Assembly: GCA_037178855.1 (NCBI GenBank)
Contig: JASJZC010000007.1
Location: 9,982,001 to 10,046,000, forward strand
Source: Oscheius sp. JU75
Lineage: Eukaryota > Nematoda > Chromadorea > Rhabditida > Rhabditidae
Direction: 5' to 3'
Length of the DNA: 64,000 bases
Shown: in pieces, positions 35,610 through 46,616 of the stretch
How positions within the stretch are numbered: position 1 is the stretch's first letter
Layout of the letters: each line of letters begins with the position of its first letter
Translations under genes and position numbers: made by a program
The notes under the pieces: model-generated
Seen by the model: the letters and a program-made list of their open reading frames with translations, nothing else
Told to the model about the DNA's origin: nothing
Database searches by the model: none

Positions 35610-35705
35610 AAACAGTCCCCAGTTGCACTCCCCGCCTCGGATCTGTACTTGGGATTGGTATAATGAAAATCCAATGCACTAACCACTGCGCTATGTCCAT
35701 CCTCA
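35610..35705 (-). repeat. tRNA-like / SINE-like element
   Basis: On the minus strand an excellent A box, TAGCGCAGTGG, continues GTTAGTGCATTGG; a weaker B-box-like GATCCGAGGC follows. It shares the GGTTAG.GC.nTGG segment with the copy at 10793-10866. Confidence 0.6.
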
Positions 35706-36005
35706 AGCTGGAAAATTATGTGTGGATGCAAAAGTTTAGGGTTTAATTGTAGACGTCCGGGCAATGAGCGAGAAGCTGTTAAAGTTCATGCTTTTCATGA
35801 AGCTGAAAAAGCTGTATTGTTTCAGAATGTTAACATAGAGAGTGCCCCCGTGTTCTGTGAGTCAAGCGATTATGTCGAAAAGTTAATGACCCGAAAAGTT
35901 GAACTACATCCAATAATGTGAAAAGAGAACAGAATACAGATGAACTCGAGAAGCTACCACAGGGTGGGTGTGTCGTCGTCAACGAGGCCCGGGAGTGTCC
36001 TCAAG

Positions 36006-36401
36006 ATGGCGTTCAATGTGCTGAGCCTCTCGCGGATTCGGGTCCCCCGGGTGCGCTCTTTTACCGCCAGAAGTCTATTATCGTTCTTACTGGGCAACTT
36101 TATCATATTAGGCAAGTAATGGTCGGAAGAGCGGGAAAAGGGGAACTCTTTCAAAGCAAGATCAAGGATTGGCCTTTTATTGTTGACTGAAACTAGAGAA
36201 CTTGGCCCCACTGGAAAAAAAGGAAGTACTCGATTGTTCAAGTGCGTCATTAGTAACCCCTATATGCTAGAAAAAAAACATGCCCCCTCCCCGAAGAAGG
36301 TGATATCTAACAAAGTCATATCCAGAAGAAATTCGTTTAAGGCGGGAGCCCGTGGCCACAGGAAGCGGATTAGAAAGCGGCATATGTACAAGATTTATTA
36401 G
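36006..36401 (+). CDS. small basic protein with mitochondrial-type N-terminus
   Basis: Exons 36006-36115 and 36197-36401, phase 2 junction, 104 residues. The N-terminus MAFNVLSLSRIRVPRVRSF is Arg-rich and lacks acids, like a mitochondrial presequence, followed by a hydrophobic stretch, LLSFLLGNFIILG. The C-terminus is very basic (FKAGARGHRKRIRKRHMYKI), as in small ribosomal or nucleic-acid-binding proteins. It might be a divergent mitochondrial ribosomal protein, but I cannot place the family. Its stop codon overlaps that of the next gene on the other strand. Confidence 0.55.
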
Positions 36402-37474
36402 CTTAGGCGAATCTCGCGTATCTGGGGAAACCGAAGCCGGGAGGAGATGATACAGGAGGAGGGGGGGCCCATTGGGGGAAGAAGACGCTTTGTGGCCTCA
36501 GGTAGACTGTTGATGTACTGGCCGAGCTTCTGAACTCGCTGTCCCCAGTTTAGACTCTATAATCGGATATGGATGAACGAATACACATGTCTACCTTGTC
36601 GCGATGAATAGCCTTAAGCTGGTCCTTAACATCTTGAGGAAGACGCTCGAATCCAGGAGGCTTGGGCAGTTTCTCAACCAAGTCGTCGGGGAGACCAACC
36701 ATGATAGCGTCAATCTTTTCGTGTTTCTCCTAAAGCAAAACATGATTTTAGATTCTGAGTCGGCATGATTTTGCAGCAGAATCGTATAATTTTTGGGGTT
36801 GAGGTTATCAGGGATGTCAAGCTTTGTACCGTCGGATTCGTGATACGACCCTGCGCGAAATCAGACTCAAGCTAGGTTTTGACTGACACGAAGCCAAACA
36901 GACGTAGATTAGTAGGACAGATAGCCCGTTTCCAACTGTTCTGACTTGCAAGACTACATTGGAATTTTGACATGAGCCAGAGCATGAACTCAAATTTCAA
37001 AAACGGCTTTTCCAGTCTTGCTACGAATCCAATCTGGCCTGACATAGGCGAATCAGGAGAGCCTACTTAAAGCCATTTTTACTTCGATAGTCAGGCTGAT
37101 CAACTCTGAGCTGTACGTAAAACTGTATGGCATTGACTTGAATGAATGATCGATTGGTTTCTCTCTAAGGATTGATAATGTTCTGTCGAAGTAGGAAAAT
37201 TTACAGTGTGTGACCAACATGTTGACTGGCAAATATTTTGTGTTAAAGTAACTTCTCTCACCTGAGCTGGCATACTATCATTCTCGTGGATGGCCTTTAG
37301 CTGAGCAATAACATCAGCAGGAAGGATGTTCTCAAATCCGGGAGGAAGTTCTCTCGGTGGAGGAGGAATTCCACCCGGGGGCATCCGAGCCACCCCGGGA
37401 TGAGGTGGGAAGGCAAAGACGACTGCAGGAAGTACAGCTAGGAGAAGAAGAGACATTTTGTGTGCATTTTGCAC
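36398..37474 (-). CDS. secreted PPGFE-repeat protein (SXP/RAL-2-like?)
   Basis: Exons 37262-37474, 36595-36729, 36398-36556, phase 0 throughout, up to 168 residues. The likely start is Met7, MSLLLLAVLPAVVFA, a clear signal peptide. A Pro-rich stretch follows, then two similar units: LPPGFENILPADVIAQLKAI and PPGFERLPQDVKDQLKAIH, separated by a helical DAIMVGLPDDLVEKLP. The pattern (PPGFE, AIH, LP spacing) resembles small secreted nematode proteins such as the SXP/RAL-2 group; this assignment is from memory and uncertain. Intron 36730-37261 is 532 nt. The stop (36398-36400) overlaps the stop of the plus-strand gene. Confidence 0.75.
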
Positions 37475-38387
37475 CGATCGCCGACCCTACCTAAATAGTC
37501 GTACCGTATTTGCTCTTCGTGTAGAAGCCGATATGTGGGAAAAACAGCTCGCCTCTCTGGACCCTCTCCGCGCCAAATGGTTCCTTCCCGAGCCAACATC
37601 AAGACCGATTCAATGCAGTTGCACGATCCAACTGTAATGGGGGACCACTTATGAAGTGCACTCGTCCCAAATAGGTCTCACTACTAGTCAGACTAGCCTA
37701 AAATACATTGGAACAGCAGACTGGGTGGTCTCGTACATCTTATTTACCTTCAGCGGCGCAACACTTCCGTGATTGCTTCTTTTGTCAGTAAACATGGGAA
37801 CACAAAAAAGGCGATCTTAAGGTCTCACACCCCACGAATCAAACATTAGCGCAAAGCTTAAAAACGGGAGAAATCCCTCGGGTATAGTCTACGTAAATAG
37901 CGGAATAACTCAGATCCTCGGTCACTCGCTCTCACCCACTCGGTGTTCCCATAGGCAATTTTGCGAACTTTTCAAGCCATTTACGCCGCTCAAAATTGTG
38001 CAAGCTGCTAAAGCGACATGATGCCTGTGTTTCTGTCAGTTTATCTGTCTACGACCACGAGCCAAAGATGACAGGTCAGGATTTGAAGTGATAAGTCAGT
38101 TGCGGATAGAGTGTAAGTAATCTTTTTGTAGCTCAACCTGAATTTAATAGAACTGAGAAGGTTATATTGGGCAGTGAAACTGGCAAAAAAAAACCAAACG
38201 ATAATTGAACTAAGATCTCGGCTGAGTGGACTCCCATAGAAGGTAACAGCGGGCGAGAAGGGATACAATGAAAAGACGGTAAAAGGCTAGGAGAGACATC
38301 CTAGAGAAACTCGCTTGAGACGTGCATAAATAAAACATTCATTCAATAAAACAACCATGGGCAACAAGAGATCTAGCAATAGTATCA
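37475..38387. other. intergenic, no gene seen
   Basis: Promoter side of the secreted protein gene. A 75-codon minus frame at 38041-38268 lies in GACAG-like repeat sequence and is not supported. Confidence 0.4.
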
Positions 38388-39228
38388 CTAGAGAAGGCAA
38401 CACTGTTTGGTATTAGCCTCAGTGGCTCCGAGAACGGTATTCCGGTCTACGCAATAATCTTAGCGAACGAGAGAGCCATTCCAGGAAGAGTCTCTGCCGG
38501 GGCCAGCGCTTTCATCACCATTGAACGGAAAACTGTACTAGATAAAATCTTTAGACAACCGACCTTTTGAGGACGGAAGTATGGAACGTCCGCCTCCAGG
38601 AGCAGTCTTGTAATCGGAATATACCTGATTGCTTTCTTCAAGCCGTTGTGGAGGTATTCAGGTGTGACGCCTGAATGAAGCAATGAGAATGATGCAATAC
38701 TGTCCATAGATTGTTTAGCGTTTTATAAGCTGCAAGTCTTACCCAGAAAACGAGTTTTGCTCAGGCGATGATTAAGAAGCTGATGAGAAAAGAGGTCCGC
38801 ATTGTACCTTTTAGTACCTCCGATGTTATGATAGTGACGCATTTTTACATGTTTAGCTTAACAGGGACTAGCTCTGACTATCAGTTCTACATTAAGTTTT
38901 TTGGAAGAGATATCGGATTGCCACCAAATGCTTAGGGGGACCTGGTTTTCTAGTCCGGCTAGTCACGCTCAGATGATACGATATCATTCTACTGTTGCGT
39001 TCGATCGAAAAGTTTAAAAACTAATCTATACTCATCTTTGACATTTCCACTGGAAACGGTTCGCGTAACAATGGGAAGAGACTCACCCTTGAGCGTCAAA
39101 ACCACTCTCCGACGGCAGGGCTTCTCCGGTTTGGTCCGCAGATTCTTGAGTTTGATTTCCAGTTTCGTGGTGAACTTGGAGGCGTGTTTGAGATGGACTC
39201 CGAACGTCGTGCCAAGTACGTACGTACT
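38388..39228 (-). pseudogene. TatD-family deoxyribonuclease pseudogene
   Basis: Related to TatD metal-dependent nucleases (TATDN). Pieces in order on the minus strand: TTFGVHLKHASKFTTKLEI (about 39120-39215), a stretch ADLFSHQLLNHRLSK (about 38770-38810), then RYIPITRLLLEADVPYFRP (around 38570-38640) matching the family's LLLETDxPYxxP, and LPGMALSFAKIIA. The metal-binding GE-C/I-GLD motif at about 39092-39116 is split between frames: VGE ends one frame and GFD is in another. Near the end, AKIIA is followed by VDRNTVLGATEANT in a shifted frame (38445-38450), with several residues missing. These breaks argue for a decayed gene rather than an intron. Confidence 0.65.
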
Positions 39229-39990
39229 CTAAAAATGATTGAAACTAACCTAAACTTATGGGTTCTCTTGTTTTGCTTATCTGTCCAATGCATCAAATCT
39301 GACAAGTCAAATGCGGTCAAACAAACAGGTAATAAGTCGGTAGAATACGTTAGCATTAACATGCTAAAAAGCCTCCTAGTCTTAGAAGAACAAGTTTGGA
39401 GACAGCTGGTCTATCAGCAAAAACTACACCTATATCTCTAGCTGCTTGACAATCCAATTCAGATTATAGGCACTGTAACGCCGATCAAGCCAGAGGGTCG
39501 GATTGATGGGTGTGTGAGATCCCTCATGAGATGGCACTGAGTGGCGTGTTTTCCCCCATTAGTGGTGTTGTCTGGCACATTATTACAGGCAAAGTCCCGT
39601 ATTATTTTATCGGCTAGCTGGCACACTGTGGACGACACCGGAGTGTGCAGAAGACAGCAAAAGAGTAGCCGAAACCCACTCAAATCGCTCAGGCAGTCAT
39701 CGCTGCAGTTGCCAGGTGCTCCTCGCAAGCTTTAAAAACAGTAGGGGTCATATATAACGGCTCTATTGTGTAACCTGCCAGTTTATAGTTAACTTGCAAT
39801 TCCTTGGCAATTACTAAATGACAATAAATTTTGATTTTGTTTGGTGCCTCGTACAACTGCACAAACAAACATACACACAGAGTCTACAACAGACACCATC
39901 CCGCCTTCGTAGTTGAGATATAGCAACATCGCACACTCAATGATCCTCTCTTTTTCACTCTGTCTCTACCTCTCGCTGGGATTATATATA
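39229..39990. other. intergenic, no gene seen
   Basis: Short plus frames only. The mariner element was inserted at the right-hand edge, at a TATATA sequence. Confidence 0.4.
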
Positions 39991-41229
39991 TTGGGTTGGT
40001 AAATAAGTCTTTTCGCTTTTTGTAAATATGTCCCCTGCCTCGTTTACGACAACGGCCGAGCTATTGATATAGCACCTCGTGTAGCTCACTCAGTCCTCTA
40101 CCACCATCATGCAAGACACCACTTCTCTTCTTCTTATTCTCTATTCTCTGTTTGTTTTGATCTGGACCATTGATGACCGGCCACCCTACGATCTGCGACA
40201 TGAGTTCCTCAAAGACACTAATGGAGCCCAAATGGCGGCTGATATCAACAATGTTTATGGTCAAGGGACGACGTCTACGAGGGTATGCCAGTTGTGGCTC
40301 TATCGCTTTCGGTCTGGGGACAAAAGCGTCGAAGATGAGCCAAGATCAACTTTTGATGAATCGAAGCTGCTGCAGCTCGTCAACGAGACAATCGCCAGAC
40401 TACCCGTGAACTAGCAGAAGCACTGTCTGTCGGTCATGCTGCAGTGGAACATCATTTGAATCAAATGAGATTTATGAAGAAACTGGCACTTGGTTGCCGC
40501 ATGACCTCAGTGACACCCAGAAGTGGCAGCGCATGTCCGTCACCCATTCTCTCCTGTCCAGGTATGAGAGGAAATCCTTTTTACCATGCCTGGTGAAGGG
40601 AAATGAGAAGTGGGTAACGTAGGTAAACTTCCAACGGAAGCGTCAATGGGTGGATCCAGGGCAGACATCAAGTCCTGATGTGAAACCTGACATCCATCAA
40701 AAGAAGATTATGCTCTGTGTTTTCTGGGATATCGAAGAAGTAGTGCACTGGGAACTGCTGGATGCTGGAATTACCCTTACGGCTGCCATATACAGCCAGC
40801 AACTTGAAAAGGTTACCGTTGCACTTCGTCAGAAACGGCCGCTGAAGTCGAAAATCATCCTGCAGATGAACAACGCGCGCCCCCATGTCGCCAAGCTCAC
40901 TCGCTCCAGGATCCACGACCTGGGTTGGGAGATTCTATCCCATCCTCCTTATAGCCCGGACCTTGCCCCTTCCGACTATTATCTGTTCCTGACTCTCAAC
41001 AACGAGATTGGAGGAAAACAGGTCGATGCCGACGGCGCACCCAAAACCTAGTTGACAAACTTCTTCGCATCGAAACCCAAGGTGTTCTACGAGCGTGGCA
41101 TCCGTAAGCTACCCGTGAAATGAGCAGACGTGGTACTTCATAATGGTAATTACAACGAATGAAAAAGTTGTTTGGAAGTCAATAAATTTTTGCATTTGAA
41201 AAAGCGAAAAGACTTAGTTACCAACCCAA
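39991..41229 (+). mobile_element. mariner transposon, inactive copy
   Basis: A 1239-bp element with terminal inverted repeats beginning TTGGGTTGGTAAATAAGTC at the left end and the complementary end at 41229, flanked by TA on both sides, as for Tc1/mariner insertions. The interior is a decayed transposase. Homology is to mariner (DD34D), shown by INNVYGQGTTS, FRSGDKSVEDEPRS, NARPH and HPPYSPDLAPSDY. Confidence 0.95.
40109..41122 (+). pseudogene. mariner transposase, broken
   Basis: DNA-cleaving transposase of the DDD type, no longer functional. The reading frame shifts near 40388, an in-frame TAG replaces an expected Tyr codon near 40618, and a second early stop lies near 41049. The first two catalytic Asp positions are Asn: GNEKW in place of the usual C-D-E-K-W (codon at 40602) and MNNARPH in place of H-D-NARPH (codon at 40869). 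The third Asp, in PYSPDLAPSDY, is intact. The HTH region (40200-40330) and Pro-Tyr-Ser-Pro-Asp block are well preserved, so the copy is not ancient. Confidence 0.9.
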
Positions 41230-41236
41230 TAACTGC

Positions 41237-41242
41237 TTTATT
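41237..41242 (-). terminator. polyadenylation signal of minus-strand membrane gene
   Basis: AATAAA on the minus strand, 130 bases beyond the stop of the 41372-44581 gene and 8 bases from the mariner end. Confidence 0.5.
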
Positions 41243-41371
41243 GCGTAATATAGCAAAAAAATCTTATGTGAAGCTCAAATGCATATACACTCGTTACAAA
41301 CTTAAGGAAGAGACAACCGGCTCAGACTTGTCCTGAGAATGTTACATGATTATATATTTTTTTCGTTGTCT

Positions 41372-44300
41372 TCAGTTGCGGATCCATCGTCCGGTCGGCT
41401 GCGAATTCTGAGAGTTGACCATGTTGGGGGAGTAACCGTTACCGCCCTGCGGTCGAGAAACTTCCATACCGGCTATGCCCTGAAATTTGATGCTCACACT
41501 CATTATGAAACTTTAAGTACCTGAACTTGAGCACCATAGGGTCCACTATTGTCAGGTTTATAAGCACTGTGAGAATCCACTGCTCGATAGGGATTGTTCA
41601 TAGCCTGAGCCTGAAGACTAGCCAGAATGCTGTCACCCTAAACTCTGTATATTTTCAGCTTAGAGCGATACTAACAGCTCGAGAAGGCGGATGTACCACA
41701 TCACTACTGTAACCTCCAGCTCCGGCTAAAGTTGTCGGATTTTGGAAACCGTTTGGATGCTGCGAATTCAGTTCCTGTGCCATATGACCAGAGCGTCCAA
41801 GCATTTGTTGTGGATTGGTTGGAACACTCGCTTGCTGCCCCACATGGTGTTGACCATCCAGATTGCTGATCTGTCCCGGGTAGCCTTGTACTCTGAAACC
41901 GAAATTTTCAATGTGTATGTTGTCCACTTACACAGGAGCGGGATTAACTCCAGTCATTTGGTTAACTTGCGCATTAACGTTGCTACCAGGATACCCAGTT
42001 CCTGTGGAACCATACTGTTGAGAGTTGTACTGCTGGGACTGTCCATTCATTACGGATCCCATAACTCCACCGGTCTGCTGACCGTAACTGTTGATTCCAC
42101 CAGGTGGATTACTGTAGGCAGAGGGGAAAGCCTGTCCGGGGCTCACTTGTCCATTAATAGTGGGTCCCTATTTCCAAATGTTAAAAATTGGATCAAGGTA
42201 CCGTCTGGTAGAGAGTATTCCCAGTATTCTCGTTCACTCCATGCTGATTTATCACTCCAGTCACACCGGTATCAGGCTGCTGTGGGTAGTTCTGGTTTGA
42301 CGGCTGCCCCATATTGTTGACCATATTTCCGAAAAGTCCTGGCTGACCGTTACTGCTAAAAAGACAACATTTAACGGAGGTCGAGTGGTTATACCCAAAC
42401 ACTGAAGTCCTGACACCCTGAGCAACATTTTGAAGGGTGTTACCGATGTTTCCAAGGCTCCCAGCGATGGCTTGTCCGGTTTGATTTAAGACATTTTGCA
42501 TGCCACCTAAAAAGACGAATAAGCGACTGTACGCAGAGTATTGTGGAAAAACTAGGAACTTCGTGATGGGACCCCAAAATTGTTAAGTTCGTAATTTGTA
42601 CTAAATCGGTCCCGTAACGAAAATCCTAAAGACCTACGTGGTATAGAAAGTGGAATCCATTTGCTCTCTCCGTTAGGACCGCCATAAGAAGGAGTGAGAT
42701 GCACGCGATTGCGATAGTAGCTCTCAAAATCCCTTTGATTCTGAAATACTGTCTCACCCATAAAGCTTGTTTCCTACCTGATCAATCGAATTAGCTTGAG
42801 CATAGGACCTCCACTCCGGTACAAACAAGTAGAAACAGTCTCTTCTCATCACATTGAGGTAGTTATTGCCAGTATCCCTCGCAATTCCATAGTCCGGTAG
42901 GCAGAAATCATAACAATCCGAGCATTTCCTTGTCTGTTGGTCGATTGAGGTCTGATCCAGTTGGATCCATCTGGCTCCCTCACACTCTTTGATGGGCGGG
43001 TTAAAGACGGGGGGTGTGGTCATCGGAGAAGGAATCCATGTCCAGGTTTCTTGCCAGCCAGTGGTCATGTGATTGTGCTAAATAATGGATGGGCAGTCAG
43101 TGAAAGACTGACGATACCGATTTCGTTGCGCTGGCAGCTTTTCTCATGGCTGTTGAATCTTGTAGGTTGTTTCGATCGAGAGGAATCACGAAACACGCCA
43201 GGCTCCGCCCGTTGCTTTTCAAAGACTCATCGATGATAACCACTTTGTTCTGAAGTATTTTCAATTAGTTTGGCTATCAATACTGTTCGAAAACCTATGA
43301 AAGTCAGGCAGAATCTTATCATTTAAAGCCTTATGCAAGTACCTAACGCTCAGTGAAGATAGATCAAATTATGTCTAAAAATTTCGAAGAGTATTGTCAT
43401 ATGTAAGGTTTTGTCCACGTATCAATGTTTGGCTGTATCTGAGCATTTGATGCTTACAATGGGCCTCGTGGTGAATAAAATCTACAAGACAGACTTGGTA
43501 CCGTCGAAGCCACTCTACAGTCTCTAAATGAAAACACGTACCGTTTTGAAATCGTAGTAGCTGATGTAATTTCCTTTAAATGGGAGAGCTCCCTGCAGTT
43601 GGAATTTCACCTGAAAACGATCATTCAGCCCATTAGAAACTGTCTACCTGATCATCTTTCGCTGACATTTGCAGGTTACTCGACTGGTTCTGGCCCTGGC
43701 TGACCATGCTCGGTGGGTACATTTGGAAGGTGAGTCTCTGAAAGGTTCAAAACTAAAAGTTTCCGACATATATCTACGTCTGGTGCTGGTAGGACTTGAG
43801 AAAGTACTATAGCTATGATGGCACCGACAACACCGGTCAGTATGAGAAGGAGACAGCATAGTCCGACCATGGGCCTGCAGCATCTGAACCAAGAATTAGA
43901 AGAAATATCAAAAACAAACTTTTTCTTCCACTCCTGCAGACGATTGCGTTTGGTTTTAGTATAGAGTGTTTTAGGTGGAATGGTGGATCCGGGCATAGGT
44001 GACATGGCCACAGATGGTGCTTTGGAAGGGCCACGGGATATGGGTGGCAGCGAGCCGGCTGGTCTCACATTCAGATGAGATGGGTCAGCCAGTACGGGCA
44101 GTGAGCCTCGGGGCTGAAAATCCAGTTTGACAGGAGAACTTTTGGAGCAGACCACAAATTGTCTGAAGACCTCAGTGGTTTGGAAATCTGAGGCCACTGA
44201 GCTGGCTGAGGAGAGGGACTGAAAGGTCGAGTACATATAAGTTTTGTGATTAGTTTACCGGCTGCTTGAATGGCGTGGTTACTTTGGGATAGCAGTTAAC

Positions 44301-44581
44301 TTTGTGCTTAGTAAGATTCTCGTCCGATTCGACCAAATTCGTCCAGCTGTTGCGCCTCTTGCCGATACCGGCTAAATTATGAAATGTTGTGTCGTGGGTG
44401 TCGGGTATCTCTCACCCGAACTGGCAGAGTATTGACTCCATGTGTCCGTGTCCATTATTACTGTGCTACGGTAACTTGGAGGAGGCACTAAAAATTGTTA
44501 ACTTTGTGATTTTGGCTTACAAAACTTACCGTTTAGCTTTTTAGGCTCGTGGTCGAGTGAAGGCAAGCCGGGACGGCTCAT
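41372..44581 (-). CDS. type II membrane protein, BRICHOS-like, Q/N/G-rich tail
   Basis: Exons: 44530-44581, 44416-44487, 44259-44371, 43778-44218, 43648-43737, 43542-43610, 43118-43249, 42778-43077, 42638-42740, 42395-42506, 42202-42355, 41932-42167, 41676-41892, 41521-41637, 41372-41479; all phases agree, 771 residues. It starts MSRPGLPSLDHEPKK. A Ser/Pro-rich cytoplasmic part of about 190 residues is followed by one helix (GLCCLLLILTGVVGAIIAIV). The ectodomain contains ALPFKGNYISYYDFKTNKVV then IIDE and a Cys (LACFVIPLD), which recalls BRICHOS domains. A Cys cluster, CSDCYDFCLPDYG, follows. The last 300 residues are rich in Gln, Asn, Gly and Ser (for example NGQSQQYNSQQYGSTGTGYP). The BRICHOS call is an inference from layout; no further homology recognised. 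Confidence 0.8.
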
Positions 44582-46616
44582 CCTCAAAAAGCTGAAGCAA
44601 TCAGTCGAAGATGACCACTGACTAAATGAGCTTATTTGCTCGAAGGAGAGCTTGAGAAAGAGTCGTCAACAGAATACACTGATCAGGGTCAACGAGTGAC
44701 TGTCGGAGGGGAGCCCTCCGCTCAAGCAAACGGACAGATTGGAACACAATGCCGCCGGCGATGTAAGCCGCTTGTGACCTGACTAATTGAAGTTGTTCTG
44801 TTACTAAGAAGGGGAAGGGAAGAATGAGAGAACTGAGACTATTGTCCAACGGCTCTCTATGGCCGAGAGATGAGGAGGCTCGTGTTTGTTTGTGTACTCC
44901 AGCTGCACTCAGCATAACACGTCCGAGCCTCTTCTCAACATGGCTCCAAGGAAAAAAAAGTGCGGGCTCGGAAAAAGGTCTTTGTTGGAGATGAAACGAG
45001 TGACAACGATTCTAGCCCCCACTTAAAGCAAAACTGTTTTCTTATAAATTTAGAGAGCTCGGTGTGCTGTTAAGAAGTACGAATATAGAAGGCACAATGT
45101 AAGGACAGGAAAATGAAAAATATTTCTGACAGATGGGTTGGATATTATATAAGCGCTGGCAGCAGGTGACCGCAGGTAGTCAGTTGTATACTGACCGCAG
45201 ACCCCATATGCAAATATTTGGAGGAGGCAAGGCTGTCCGAGGGAGGCTTCCGCGCATTCGGCTCGAGAGCGTTAGATTAAGGTGGAAGACAGTGTCGTAC
45301 AGTCAAGTCATTCTCCTTGACGAATGGATTAAGACACCTATATGAGGAGTAGAAGATATGAAGGAACATAAATAGTCGAACTATATAAAGTTTTTGTGTT
45401 CATAATACAGACCAAAACAATATAATATGGCTTTAAAGCTTACTCAAGAAAATTGACCCTTCACTCAAGTATTCTAAAAAACCAATACTCTATTGTAGTA
45501 TTCATCCTCAACAGTCTAACTTCAATTCCCAAGTTCTCTTTAAAAACTTGCTGAACTTGACCATGAGTGATTTGAATGCTTACGAAAACAGTGTCGCGCA
45601 GCTGTTTACACGAATCTCCATCGATTTTATGGTGCGATCTCTCACTGTTCGGCTCGAGTTTTCTGCTTCTTCTCGTAGATCTGCTCTCCCGGCAAGTTTG
45701 ACTCGGTAGATCTAGTTACACTTCTAACTTCTTTCGTACTGCGTTTTCTGCAATCGTGTTTTCTTGACGAACTTTGGCCACTCCATAATGTTTGAGTAAG
45801 ATAACTGCCTCAAAGTCTCGCACATTATTTCACACACGATGTCCCCTGTGAACCATTGGGTTAGGCAGTATGTCAGCTTAACCTTGTACTTGGGCAACTC
45901 GACTCGACATGATCCATGAGCTGACTCGACGTGTACCTCGAGTTCGACTTGACTCCACTCGGGTCGGCTCCAGGACTCACATAGTCGAGATTTTCGACTC
46001 GACACCCGAGTATACTTAACACACGATTCACCTATCGGCTTATGTTTGCAATCTTTCATTGGTCTCAATCGCTCTTTCAAATCAGACTTGCGAAACCGTT
46101 GTTACTCATATGTTTAGCAACGACTGTTTCCTCCTCCTCATTTTGCCCGCCGGCTTCTCCTCGGTTAATTACCGCTAGCACTCTCCAGTTTTCACTCTTT
46201 GACGGGATTTCCTTTATTTTCGAAGTCGATTAAATGCCCCTCACTAGTGTCACATCGGCTTTTGTACCGATATCGAAAACTTTTCAATAATAAAAGCATG
46301 TTTTTCCGTCATTCGAAGGAAGTCTCAGTGCTAAATCTCTCAAACTCATCAAAACCAACCAAATGGATTGACGGGCACTAACTCTTTATTCATGCCCCTA
46401 GTTTTGGCTGCTTCCATTGAGAGATAACGCTAACTGAAATAAAGGCTCTTCAAGCTGCGATTTCTTTCCCTCTGATCGATGTCTGCGTCATGCGCTGTTC
46501 TCGCACGTAAGACCGTTTTTCGGAAAAAAAATTTTAATCAGCTCATTTTTACACTACGGGAAATTCTTTACCCTCTGTTCTTTTTATCTTTACTTCTATA
46601 ATACTTGTTTAGGTTA
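44582..46616. other. intergenic, low-complexity patch
   Basis: No supported gene. At 44940 a Met-initiated frame MAPRKKK breaks after a run of eight A and would continue in another frame (VRARKKVFVGDETSDND). A cluster of CTCGA/TCGAC words occupies about 45890-46010. Minus frame 45724-46080 spans that cluster and is not trusted. Confidence 0.35.
45890..46015. repeat. ACTCGA/TCGAC-rich cluster
   Basis: About a dozen ACTCGA, CTCGAG or TCGAC words within 125 nt, unlike the flanking sequence. Confidence 0.55.

Noticed and set aside
41742-42320. 192-codon plus frame
   Set aside because: Antisense to the Q/N/G-rich exons of the membrane-protein gene; long because of biased codons on the other strand.
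45724-46080. 118-codon minus frame
   Set aside because: Spans the ACTCGA-rich low-complexity cluster.
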